Below are positions 1 to 6,583 of a stretch of DNA of 22,332 nt, one piece after another; within the stretch, counting starts at the first letter, position 1, and every line of letters begins with the position of its first letter. A program made the translations under genes and the position numbers. The stretch comes from a bacterium (GTDB taxonomy: Bacteria > Tectomicrobia > Entotheonellia > Entotheonellales > Entotheonellaceae), in the NCBI GenBank assembly GCA_027294925.1, contig JAPULM010000322.1, forward strand, positions 1-22,332. The letters run 5' to 3'. A model generated the notes under the pieces. The model did not search any database. It was not told where the DNA came from and saw nothing but the letters and a program-made list of their open reading frames with translations.

Positions 1-246
1 TCTACATTGAATGACAACTCATGAGGTTTTCCGGCTGTATATCACGATCTCAATGATCTGACGTGTCAATATATGCCGCTCAGGCTGCCTAATAGGACAA
101 AATGAGAATTGCTGGGCAGGCGTCAATGGCGCTTGTGTACAGAGGACGATGGGGCTAGAATGCTGCTCAACATAACTCGGATTCGGAGGCGAATCGTTAG
201 CCTCAACCAGATGGCCACGAAGGCCGTTCAGTGAAAGGTCGTTACA
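1..246. other. Non-coding leader of window
   Basis: No convincing coding region is visible on either strand here. The only structure I see is a short perfect hairpin at 180-195, with arms GATTCG and CGAATC around a GAGG loop, about 50 bp upstream of the lipoprotein start. It has no T tract, so I do not call it a terminator. It could lie in the leader of the following gene. Confidence 0.4.
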
Positions 247-495
247 ATGAGAGCCACAGCGCTTACAGTGGTGACGCTATTACTGCTCGCAGGGTGCAGC
301 GCTCATACGCAGCAGATCAAGGCTGACTGTCGAGCGGGAGATACGTATGCCTGCCGTGAGTTCGAGCATAAGCGTATTGAGCAATCGTGGCTGCTGTGGT
401 CTATTAGCCTGCTGATTGTCGGTGCCGGCCTGACCGCCGCTGCGGTGGTATTGAGCGATGACGACTGTCGCCATGGCCATCATCATTGCCACTAA
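247..495 (+). CDS. Small lipoprotein with one membrane segment and His-rich tail
   Basis: An 82-residue protein with a clear lipobox: a short basic start, a run of hydrophobic residues, then LLAGC with the lipidated cysteine at Cys17. This predicts signal peptidase II processing and anchoring in the inner or outer membrane. A second hydrophobic stretch at about residues 47-69 looks like a transmembrane helix. The C-terminus, DDDCRHGHHHCH, is dense in His, Cys and Asp and could bind a metal. I do not recognise the family. The start at 247 follows a weak AAAGG about nine bases upstream. No neighbour gives it a clear role; the next gene on the same strand begins 189 bp later, past a strong palindrome. 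The lipobox is a firm reading; the metal-binding role is inference from composition only. Confidence 0.7.
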   Translation: MRATALTVVTLLLLAGCSAHTQQIKADCRAGDTYACREFEHKRIEQSWLLWSISLLIVGAGLTAAAVVLSDDDCRHGHHHCH

Positions 496-589
496 AATTT
501 CAGACATGAAACGTTACTGCAACTTGTATCCCATGCGTCGTGACGTTACAATGCGCGTTGCAAATTCGACTCCGATTGCCAATTTCTCG

Positions 590-619
590 ACGCACATCGG
601 CCGTCCGGCCGATGTGCGT
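590..619. repeat. 30-nt palindrome, 14-bp arms
   Basis: A perfect inverted repeat: the left arm ACGCACATCGGCCG (590-603) is the exact reverse complement of 606-619, separated by only TC. It lies between the lipoprotein and the dienelactone hydrolase. There is no T tract on either side, so it is more like a cruciform, REP-type element or protein-binding site than a standard Rho-independent terminator, though it may still end or process the upstream transcript. Confidence 0.7.
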
Positions 620-684
620 GTGTGTGGTAAAACCTGGTTGTGCAAGCTCATAGGCGCACAGCCGAGCTGAATTAGGAGGCACCG

Positions 685-1449
685 ATGTATACGACTGACA
701 TGTATGAAGGGATGGCGGCGGAAACCATCATGGTACAAGGCGCAAATGGCGACTTGATCAATGCCTACTTCGCCAGGCCAATGGGCGCTGGACCCTACCC
801 GGCCATGGTTCTGATCCATCACCTGCCGGGTTGGGATGAATTGTATCGGGAGTTTACCCGGCGCTTTGCCCATCACGGCTATTTGACCTTGTCGCCCAAT
901 CTCTACTGTCGCGAAGGCCATGGAACGCCTGAAGATGTGGCGGCAATGGTGCGTTCGGCAGGGGGGGTGGCGGATGAGCAAGTCATTGGCGACGTCGGTG
1001 GCGCGCTGAATTATCTGCGTTCGTTGCCCAACTGTAACGGCAAGGTAGGCGTCTTTGGTACCTGCTCCGGTGGCCGTCACACCATGCTTGTCGCCAGTCG
1101 CTTGCAAGGTTTTGACGCTGCGATCGATTGCTGGGGCGGGCGTGTGGTGCAAGCAGCGGATGACCGTCCTGCGAAGCAGCCGGTGCCGCCCATTGACTAT
1201 ACGGCGGATCTGTCATGTCCACTTCTGGGCCTGTTTGGTGAAGATGATCAAGCGCCGCCGCCGGACCAGGTTGCCCAGCACGAAGAAGCATTGAAACAAC
1301 ATGGTAAGACTTACGAATTTCACATGTACCCAGGCGCCGGACATGGGTTTTTCTACTATGATCGGCCTAACTATCGGCAAGAGCAAGCGGTGGACGGTTG
1401 GCAAAAAACGTTTGCCTTCCTCGACAAATACCTCAGTACGTCGGCTTAA
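685..1449 (+). CDS. Dienelactone hydrolase family protein
   Basis: A 254-residue alpha/beta hydrolase of the dienelactone hydrolase type, which opens cyclic esters or lactones using a cysteine nucleophile. The nucleophile elbow is GTCSGGR with Cys127. The acid is Asp187 (or Asp188) in LFGEDDQ, and the base is His220 in GAGHGFF, so the Cys-Asp-His triad is complete and correctly ordered. The length is close to the usual 230-260 residues and there is no signal peptide, so it is cytoplasmic. The ATG at 685 has a strong TAGGAGG five bases upstream. Thirty-six bases downstream lies a DUF6295 gene, and a near-perfect palindrome covers the end of this gene and its stop codon. The family assignment is firm; the natural substrate is unknown, and dienelactone itself is unlikely without aromatic ring-cleavage genes nearby. 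Confidence 0.9.
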   Translation: MYTTDMYEGMAAETIMVQGANGDLINAYFARPMGAGPYPAMVLIHHLPGWDELYREFTRRFAHHGYLTLSPNLYCREGHGTPEDVAAMVRSAGGVADEQVIGDVGGALNYLRSLPNCNGKVGVFGTCSGGRHTMLVASRLQGFDAAIDCWGGRVVQAADDRPAKQPVPPIDYTADLSCPLLGLFGEDDQAPPPDQVAQHEEALKQHGKTYEFHMYPGAGHGFFYYDRPNYRQEQAVDGWQKTFAFLDKYLSTSA

Positions 1450-1463
1450 GCCGGCGTACTGAG
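1432..1463. repeat. 32-nt near-perfect palindrome spanning a stop codon
   Basis: The 16-base arms (1432-1447 and 1448-1463) are complementary except at one position, where T1441 faces G1454, a wobble pair in RNA. The hairpin covers the last codons and the TAA stop of the hydrolase. Its 3' edge is about ten bases before the ribosome binding site of the next gene, so it could separate or tune expression of the two genes. Confidence 0.65.
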
Positions 1464-1485
1464 ACGAACCCAGGGGAGTCTATCG

Positions 1486-1806
1486 ATGTGTACGATGATT
1501 GTTCACCAAGCCAAGATTACCGGAAGTGGTAAAGGCGCCCAGGGATGGTTTGACATCTGTGAGGCGAATGTCTCCTATGATCATCCGTTTCATGTCCGTT
1601 TGGAACACGCGCTTAATATTGACTTTGTCAATGAAGCTGCGGGTCCGGGTGCTCGCGTCGCGGTTGAACTCACACCGGAAGCGGCTCGAGAACTGGCCAA
1701 GACGATTCTCGCCACCTTAGACGAGGCTGAGACGGGTGGCTGGGTGCCCGAGCATGAAGAACATCCACATAGCCATAATCATAGCCGTATGAGTCATAGC
1801 CATTAA
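1486..1806 (+). CDS. DUF6295 family protein with His-rich C-terminus
   Basis: A 106-residue protein matching my memory of DUF6295. It starts MCT, has a GSGKGAQGWFDICEA segment, a YDHPFHVRLEHALNIDFVNE segment, and the helix-forming GPGARVAVELTPEAARELA block at about residues 60-80. The compact core ends near residue 90; beyond it is an added tail rich in His (HPHSHNHSRMSHSH) that may bind metal. The biochemical function of the family is unknown to me. The ATG at 1486 is preceded by GGGGAG at a good distance. The close spacing after the dienelactone hydrolase suggests co-transcription, with the palindrome between them as a possible modulator. A hairpin 25 bp after the stop probably ends the unit. 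Confidence 0.8.
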   Translation: MCTMIVHQAKITGSGKGAQGWFDICEANVSYDHPFHVRLEHALNIDFVNEAAGPGARVAVELTPEAARELAKTILATLDEAETGGWVPEHEEHPHSHNHSRMSHSH

Positions 1807-1830
1807 GGCCATAAACAACGACGACGGGCT

Positions 1831-1855
1831 TGACCCCCGCCAACTGGCGGGGTCA
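1831..1855 (+). terminator. Probable hairpin terminator after the hydrolase/DUF6295 pair
   Basis: TGACCCC-C-GCCA pairs with TGGCGGGGTCA, giving an 11-bp GC-rich stem with one bulged C and a very small loop. It lies 25 bp beyond the DUF6295 stop. The following sequence has only a weak T stretch, so termination efficiency is uncertain. Confidence 0.45.
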
Positions 1856-1993
1856 TTGCAGTACGCAGTACGAGATCAGCGGCGCGACGTGTGTCTTGGT
1901 TTGCGCCGCTAGACATTGGTGCACGCGGTGAAAAAGAGCACGCTGCCATCCTCGCTCTGTCTGAGCTTGCTGACCTGATAGGGATATGCTGCT

Positions 1994-3589
1994 ATGACGC
2001 GTTTCGTCTCTGCCCTGGAAGTTGTCGCCATGCTTGCCGATCGGCTGGAGATCGCCTTTCTCGACGTACGAGAAATTGTCCCTTTTGGCGCCGGCCACCC
2101 GCTGCTTGCGGCCAACTTGCCGCTGTCGTACCTGGAGCTATCCATTGCAAAGCTGGTACCGAGAAGCACCACGCGCATCATTCTCACTGATGGTGGCGAC
2201 GTGCAGGCGGCGCTGGCAGCCGAGCGGCTTGAGCGCCTCGGATACTCGGAGGTCGCCGTGCTTGAAGGTGGCGCGCCTGCCTGGGTGGCAGCGGGCTTGA
2301 CGCTCTTCCCTGAGATCGAGGTGCTGACGAAAGGGTTCGGCGCCTTTGCCAAGCGCTTCGGTCACCCGACATTTATCTCGCCACCCGAACTCGATCGTGC
2401 GCTGCGCTCTGACGAGGACTACATCGTCCTCGACAGCCGACCGCCTGCCGAGTATCGCAAGGGTAATATTCCCGGCAGCATTGATGCGCCAGGCGCCGAC
2501 ATGGTGCGCTGCTTTGACGACCTCGTGCCGAGCGCCTCGACCAAGGTCGTGGTCAACTGTATGAGTGCGACGCGCGGCATCCTGGGCGGTCTAAGTCTCA
2601 AGGCTGCCGGGGTTCCCAACGATGTCTACGTGCTGCATCATGGCACGCGGGGGTGGCTTCTCGAAGGGCTAGAGCTGGAGACCAATGCGAGTCGCTTCCC
2701 CGCACCTGTATCTGCCGTCGCTGTCGATCGTGCAAGCGCACGGGCGGCGCGTATCGCCAACCGCGCAGGGCTACTCCGTATTGATATGGCAACGCTTGAA
2801 GGCTGGCGCGGCGACAAGGCTCGCACCACCTACGTGTTTGATGTTCGCAGCCCGGACGAATATGTGGCAGGTCATCTCGGCGGAGCACGCAACGCGCCGC
2901 ACGGCAGCATTGTGATGAGCCCCGACCATTACTTTGCGACCCTACAGGCACGCATTGTGTTGGTGGATGACGACACGGTGCGTGCAACCATCACCGCATT
3001 GTGGCTTGCCCAGATGGGCTGGGGAGAAGTTGCAGTGTTGGGTGATGGCCTTGACGGCCGTTCGCTTGTGAGCGGCCCTGAGGCAAGACATGATATTGGC
3101 TTCGAGGTGGCTGCGCGCCGGGAATTGACCGCCCACCAGGTCGATGCGCTGCGGCGGGCGCAAGCAGTTCGTATCATCGACGTCGGCAGGTCGGATTGCT
3201 ACCTTGACCGTCACTTGCCGGGCGCTGTTTGGTGCTCTCGGGTGGCGCTTGGCAGACTGCTGCGAGAGGAGCCGTATGACGGCCCGACGCTGCTTACCTC
3301 CGAGCATGGCGTGCTGGCTCGGCTGGCGGCGCATGATCTCGACACGTCGTTAGCGAGCGACGTTTTGATTCTTGCCGGCGGCAACGTCGCGTGGCGCGAG
3401 GCAGGGCTAGAGGTCTCGAGCGGCGCCGAACGGTTGGCTTCGCCGCGTGACGATCACTGGCTGGCGTCCTCTGAGCGCCCTGGTGATAGGCGCCAAAATG
3501 TCATCGATTACCTTGAGTGGGAGGAAATATTGCTCGACGACATCGAAGGCGCCGGCACCGTGCCGTACCGCAATCTAATCTGGAGCTAA
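1994..3589 (+). CDS. Tetra-rhodanese protein (four tandem rhodanese-like domains)
   Basis: A 531-residue cytoplasmic protein made of four rhodanese-like modules at about residues 5-105, 127-228, 260-355 and 378-475. Each shows the CH2-type signatures: LDVRE, LDSRPPAEYRKGNIPGSIDAP, FDVRSPDEYVAGHLGGARNAP and IDVGRSDCYLDRHLPGAVW. Only module 2 keeps a cysteine in the active-site loop (Cys189 in VNCMSATRG). The equivalent loops have Asp66 in module 1 (LTDGGD), Asp325 in module 3 (LVDDDT) and Ser436-Glu437 in module 4. It may therefore be one sulfurtransferase module on three non-catalytic ones. From memory, proteins of this size and architecture occur near cysteine dioxygenase genes in some proteobacteria; none is seen here. 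A stop codon (1979-1981) just upstream fixes ATG 1994 as the earliest ATG; only a weak GGGA precedes it. The gene looks more GC-rich than its neighbours. Confidence 0.85.
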   Translation: MTRFVSALEVVAMLADRLEIAFLDVREIVPFGAGHPLLAANLPLSYLELSIAKLVPRSTTRIILTDGGDVQAALAAERLERLGYSEVAVLEGGAPAWVAAGLTLFPEIEVLTKGFGAFAKRFGHPTFISPPELDRALRSDEDYIVLDSRPPAEYRKGNIPGSIDAPGADMVRCFDDLVPSASTKVVVNCMSATRGILGGLSLKAAGVPNDVYVLHHGTRGWLLEGLELETNASRFPAPVSAVAVDRASARAARIANRAGLLRIDMATLEGWRGDKARTTYVFDVRSPDEYVAGHLGGARNAPHGSIVMSPDHYFATLQARIVLVDDDTVRATITALWLAQMGWGEVAVLGDGLDGRSLVSGPEARHDIGFEVAARRELTAHQVDALRRAQAVRIIDVGRSDCYLDRHLPGAVWCSRVALGRLLREEPYDGPTLLTSEHGVLARLAAHDLDTSLASDVLILAGGNVAWREAGLEVSSGAERLASPRDDHWLASSERPGDRRQNVIDYLEWEEILLDDIEGAGTVPYRNLIWS

Positions 3590-3592
3590 GAC

Positions 3593-3667
3593 AGGCTAAT
3601 GCGGAATACGGATTGCGGAATGCGGAATTGGAAGAAAAGGGGCTATTCCTTTTTGTGACGTCATACC
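3593..3667. repeat. Interspersed heptamer repeat, copy 1
   Basis: Begins GGCTAATGCGGA directly after the rhodanese stop. It contains GCGG-led heptamers (GCGGAAT, ACGGATT, GCGGAAT, GCGGAAT), then AGAAAAGGGGCTATTCC and, after a short gap, GACGTCATACC (3657-3667). The GGAAT...ATTCC ends can pair. The same order of blocks recurs at 15824-15893, and the core again at 8941-9002. Confidence 0.8.
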
Positions 3668-3763
3668 CCATTGCCGACGGGCCTATCACAGCATCATCAA
3701 AGAACAGCAAGAGAACACCTGAGTGCGCCATGCATAATTAACCTGGCATGTTTGGGTTGGCGT

Positions 3764-3792
3764 TTGGCACAATTTTAATAAGCCCTTATTAA
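3764..3792 (+). promoter_or_regulatory. Candidate promoter with overlapping dyad for the 72-aa gene
   Basis: TTGGCA (3764-3769) and TATTAA (3787-3792) are separated by 17 bases. The -10 overlaps a perfect dyad, TTAATAA-GCCC-TTATTAA (3775-3792), which could be a repressor or activator site. The start codon of the small downstream gene is about 60 bp away. This rests on pattern only. Confidence 0.35.
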
Positions 3793-3850
3793 GGAAGATA
3801 TCTGCTGTAAGTTTTTGTCAACATGCTGTTGGCTCAGGAAAGAGGTCTTT

Positions 3851-4069
3851 ATGTCGTTATGGAAACGATGCTTCGGTAAGTCAGAGCAGCAGGGATTGGC
3901 CTATCTGTTACGCCGGAAACTGACTGTTGAGCAACGGGGCTGTTTTTCTGATCGAGAACTCGACGAGAAGGAATATGAACTCACGGTGCTTGATCGACGT
4001 ATTAAAGCAATAAAAAATTTGCAGTTTCGTCTGCGCACCCAGGCGATGTTGCAACAACTGAGAGCGTAA
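3851..4069 (+). CDS. 72-residue hypothetical protein
   Basis: A short, highly charged protein (MSLWKRCF...) that I do not recognise. It is rich in Arg, Lys, Glu and Gln and has no signal peptide or membrane segment. Residues from about 37 onward (the DRELDEKEYELTVLDRRIKA region to the end) should form one long amphipathic helix, possibly coiled-coil. An alternative TTG start at 3815 would add 12 residues. I prefer ATG 3851 because GGAAAGAGG lies just upstream at good spacing. It is supported as a gene by the ribosome binding site, a plausible promoter at 3764-3792 and a hairpin after the stop, but it has no same-strand neighbours that suggest a role. It could be a small DNA- or protein-binding regulator; that is a guess. 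Confidence 0.55.
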   Translation: MSLWKRCFGKSEQQGLAYLLRRKLTVEQRGCFSDRELDEKEYELTVLDRRIKAIKNLQFRLRTQAMLQQLRA

Positions 4070-4076
4070 TAAAAAA

Positions 4077-4099
4077 TGGTTAAGGTCCAGGATTAACCA
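4077..4099. terminator. Hairpin after the 72-aa gene
   Basis: Perfect 7-bp arms TGGTTAA (4077-4083) and TTAACCA (4093-4099) around a nine-base loop. It begins seven bases after the stop codon and is preceded by A6. The T tract is therefore on the opposite strand, which would favour termination of leftward transcripts. Confidence 0.35.
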
Positions 4100-4289
4100 C
4101 CCTTAGCAGCGAGAAAGACTTTTCCGCCACGGCGTCACGTGTGTCGCTAACCTGGTGGCGTTTTCAACTGACGCAGAAATTTTGCGAGCCGCTGGTTGCA
4201 GCGGTCGTCTTGGGTCTTGTGGCTTCGGTGCCGGGTATTGGACGCTTGGCCAGGATACGCACCCAGACTCTGGTGTTTAAATATCGATG

Positions 4290-4315
4290 TAGGGGCACGG
4301 CGTGCCGTGCCCCTA
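4290..4315. repeat. 26-nt palindrome (GTAGGGGCACGGC type)
   Basis: Twelve-base arms TAGGGGCACGGC (4290-4301) and GCCGTGCCCCTA (4304-4315) flank a GT centre. It lies 13 bp past the stop of the leftward substrate-binding-protein gene. Elements of this look are common as dispersed palindromes in many bacterial genomes. It may also act as the terminator of that gene. Confidence 0.7.
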
Positions 4316-4328
4316 GATGCTGTTACTC

Positions 4329-5933
4329 CTACGATTTGATGTGGGCAATGCGAATGCCGCCTCCACTATACGTGAACGGCGCCACCACACACGGTTCGTA
4401 ATCCTGCACCGACTTATGTGTTGCAGAAATCATACTCAATTCTGATAAGTGAAATTGCGGCAGCTCTTCATTGACGACCTTCCATCCCTCTGTGTACAAC
4501 TCCCGGCGCTTGGACGGATCGGCGGTTCGTTTGGCCTCTTCGATCAACTTGTCGTAGCGCGCATTAACCCAGCCGTGATTGCGCTGCGCATAACTGCTCT
4601 TCGAGTGGATGTTGCGATCGAAGAAGGAATCGGGATCAAAACGATAGCTATGGCCTTGCACGAGAGCGCTGAAATTCTCCGTTTTCAGCATCTTTCCGCC
4701 AGTGGGCCGATCGACGGGATGGACGCGAACTTTGAAGCCGACTTCAGTCCACATGCTTTGTAGGACTTCGGCCAACTGAACGCTGTAGGTCGGGCTGGTC
4801 CAACCCAGGAGATCAATGCTGATGCCGACTGCTTTGGCTTTTTTGATTAGTGACTTGGCTTTCTCCGGGTCGTGCTCGAGCACCTTATACCCGGCTTCAT
4901 CCATATACCAGGGATTACCCGGTGGGTACGGCTGGGTCAGCATGCGAGCTTGTCCGAAAAAGACCGCGTGATGCAAGGCTTCGCGATCGATCGCATGCGC
5001 AGCCGCCTGCCGCAGGCGCTTGTCCTGAAACGGCCCTTTCGCCCAGTTGAACGACACAAAAACCCCACCGAGGTGTAGCGGCCAGATGTTGTACTGGTTA
5101 CCGTACTTCTTCCGGAACGGTTCCACATTGGCATAGGCCATGTGATCGATAAAATTGACCTCACCCGCGCGTAGCGCGGTGAGACGGACCGCGTCTTCAC
5201 GTTTGGGGCGGCCGATGATCTCGTCCAGATACGGCAAATTATTGCCCTGGGCATCCGTTTCCCAGTAGTTTTCAAAGCGTACTAAGCGGGTCTGCTCGTA
5301 GCGTTTCCAGGTGACAAACTTGAAGGGCCCGGTGCCACTGGGATGTTCAGAAGCTTTGTCAAAGTTATCCGGTGCCTGCAGGTTGGTGGGATAATGCATG
5401 ACGTTGGCCGGCAAACCGGCATCGGGTAAATGCAGGTTGATCCGTATGGTGTATTTGTCAAGAATATCGACCGATTCAATGCTTTTGATCGTCCCCCGAT
5501 GCCAGCTGCTGCCGATTTTGGGGTCTTTGATGCGCATCAGGTTTTGTTTGATCGCATCGCCATCGACCTCCCGGCCGTTGTGAAACAACACCCCTTTGCG
5601 CAAGCGGAAGGTCCACTGCGTCAGATCTTTGTTCGATTCATAGCTCTCGGCGACGCCAGGGACGATTTCTCCTTTATAATTGATATCGGTCAGGCCGGTG
5701 TACATCGCCGCAATTGGGTGAGACGTGTGATACTGATTATTGCGGTGTGAATCGAGACCGGAGGCATCAAGACGCGTAGCAAACTTAAGCGTGCCACCTT
5801 TACTAGGGTCTCGCTTAGCCGCCTCGCTCTTGGAGACGAGCCCGCCTAAAGCAGCCCCGGCCACCGCAGCACTGCCGGCGGCGAGAAAGGTCCTCCGGCT
5901 CAGTCCGGTGGTCTTCGCGTTCTGATCCATCAT
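4329..5933 (-). CDS. ABC transporter substrate-binding protein, family 5 (peptide/nickel type), Tat-exported
   Basis: A 534-residue periplasmic binding protein of the DppA/OppA family, which presents peptides or similar solutes to an ABC permease. The N-terminus has a twin-arginine signal, LSRRTFLAAG at residues 11-20, a hydrophobic Ala/Gly core, and a likely cleavage site near Ser-Glu-Ala38. The mature part begins with the family's GGTLKFA strand and contains DLTQWTFRLRKGVLFHNGREV and GTGPFKFVTWKRYE, both typical of the fold. The open frame extends further upstream, but AGGAGGAAACA directly precedes two tandem ATGs (5933 and 5930), which fixes the start. No permease or ATPase gene is adjacent on either side, so it is an orphan binding protein. 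Palindromic elements flank it. The ligand cannot be read from the sequence. Confidence 0.9.
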   Translation of the reverse strand: MMDQNAKTTGLSRRTFLAAGSAAVAGAALGGLVSKSEAAKRDPSKGGTLKFATRLDASGLDSHRNNQYHTSHPIAAMYTGLTDINYKGEIVPGVAESYESNKDLTQWTFRLRKGVLFHNGREVDGDAIKQNLMRIKDPKIGSSWHRGTIKSIESVDILDKYTIRINLHLPDAGLPANVMHYPTNLQAPDNFDKASEHPSGTGPFKFVTWKRYEQTRLVRFENYWETDAQGNNLPYLDEIIGRPKREDAVRLTALRAGEVNFIDHMAYANVEPFRKKYGNQYNIWPLHLGGVFVSFNWAKGPFQDKRLRQAAAHAIDREALHHAVFFGQARMLTQPYPPGNPWYMDEAGYKVLEHDPEKAKSLIKKAKAVGISIDLLGWTSPTYSVQLAEVLQSMWTEVGFKVRVHPVDRPTGGKMLKTENFSALVQGHSYRFDPDSFFDRNIHSKSSYAQRNHGWVNARYDKLIEEAKRTADPSKRRELYTEGWKVVNEELPQFHLSELSMISATHKSVQDYEPCVVAPFTYSGGGIRIAHIKS

Positions 5934-5965
5934 TGTTTCCTCCTGATTGCATAGATTGCCAATAA

Positions 5966-6012
5966 GGTGGGGCCTTATCCCACCAGGGACCGTCGATGGG
6001 GCGAGCCCCACC
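5966..6012. repeat. Composite palindromic element upstream of the binding-protein gene
   Basis: The outer arms GGTGGGGC (5966-5973) and GCCCCACC (6005-6012) enclose two nested hairpins: GGTGGG with CCCACC near the left end, and GGGGC-GA-GCCCC near the right end. It resembles the widespread GTAGGGTGGG-type dispersed palindromes. Its position 33 bp upstream of the leftward start codon places it in the leader or promoter of that gene. Confidence 0.6.
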
Positions 6013-6492
6013 CTACACAGAGCCATACGACATGGGTAGAAGAGCGATCTCGAAACAGTCGTACAGTCAGCTTTGTTGTGCAATGCGAACAAGAGGAATT
6101 CGTACGAACGCTACCCGCAGATGTTAAGGAGTGTCTTTTGTATCAAGGACGCCAGGCATTGTCAAGTGGTTTCATACCGACGCAGGCTTGCGGAACACAT
6201 TTGCTTTTGTGGCGAAACGTTGATGCAGGGGTGTTCGTCCTAGTTTGTATAATTTTAAATTAACTTGAGGATGGATCCCTGCATCATAACGCTTAGTAGG
6301 TAGCAACAATATCCTAATATCGTGAGAATATGAGATAAGAGACTATGTGTCAAACGATACTTTTTAATAGTTGTCATAAGCGTAACAGATTATATACTAG
6401 GCAATAATCGTTGTTTACAACTTAATAGGCATCGCTTAGAACACAACTTCTGATAAGCCGCAGTTTGATGTGGTTTAATAGAGATTGACGCA

Positions 6493-6516
6493 TTGACAAG
6501 TGTGTTAATCTAACAC
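6493..6516 (+). promoter_or_regulatory. TTGACA and dyad upstream of the S45 hydrolase gene
   Basis: TTGACA (6493-6498) is followed by a perfect dyad, GTGTTA-ATC-TAACAC (6502-6516), of the size bound by dimeric repressors. No good -10 sits at standard spacing from TTGACA, so the promoter call is weak; the dyad itself is exact. Confidence 0.35.
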
Positions 6517-6583
6517 CAGGAGGTGTCCTAAGATTGAGGAAAGTCATGAGGTGTCAGAGGAATCCATTCATCACGGAGGCAGC

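Larger units (their letters stand above)
5934..6583. other. 650-bp non-coding, partly AT-rich intergenic region
   Basis: This separates the leftward binding-protein gene from the rightward S45 hydrolase. It holds a composite palindrome at 5966-6012, described separately, then a notably AT-rich tract from about 6240 to 6480. That tract includes a TATAAT at 6248-6253 for which I could not place a good -35. A TTGACA and a dyad at 6493-6516 precede the hydrolase. Short open frames on the + strand here lack ribosome binding sites and protein-like composition. I see no RNA gene. Confidence 0.5.

Noticed and set aside
514..1152. A 212-codon open frame on the - strand opposite the dienelactone hydrolase
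   Set aside because: It is antisense to a gene with a complete catalytic triad and strong ribosome binding site, has low-complexity unlike-protein composition and matches no family I know.
2598..3334. Long open frames on the - strand opposite the rhodanese gene
   Set aside because: They are shadows of a GC-rich gene; the + strand frame has four recognisable rhodanese modules.
4084..4401. An open + frame containing LTWWRFQLTQKFCEPLVAAVV, which looks membrane-protein-like
   Set aside because: It has no ribosome binding site, runs through the palindrome at 4290-4315 and into the antisense of the binding-protein gene. It may be a gene remnant, but I cannot name a family.
5967..6263. A 98-codon + frame in the intergenic region before the S45 hydrolase
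   Set aside because: It starts inside the composite palindrome, has no ribosome binding site and its composition is not protein-like.
6551..6583. GTG start at 6551 for the S45 hydrolase
   Set aside because: GGAGG at ideal spacing supports ATG 6584, and the extra 11 residues match nothing in the family.
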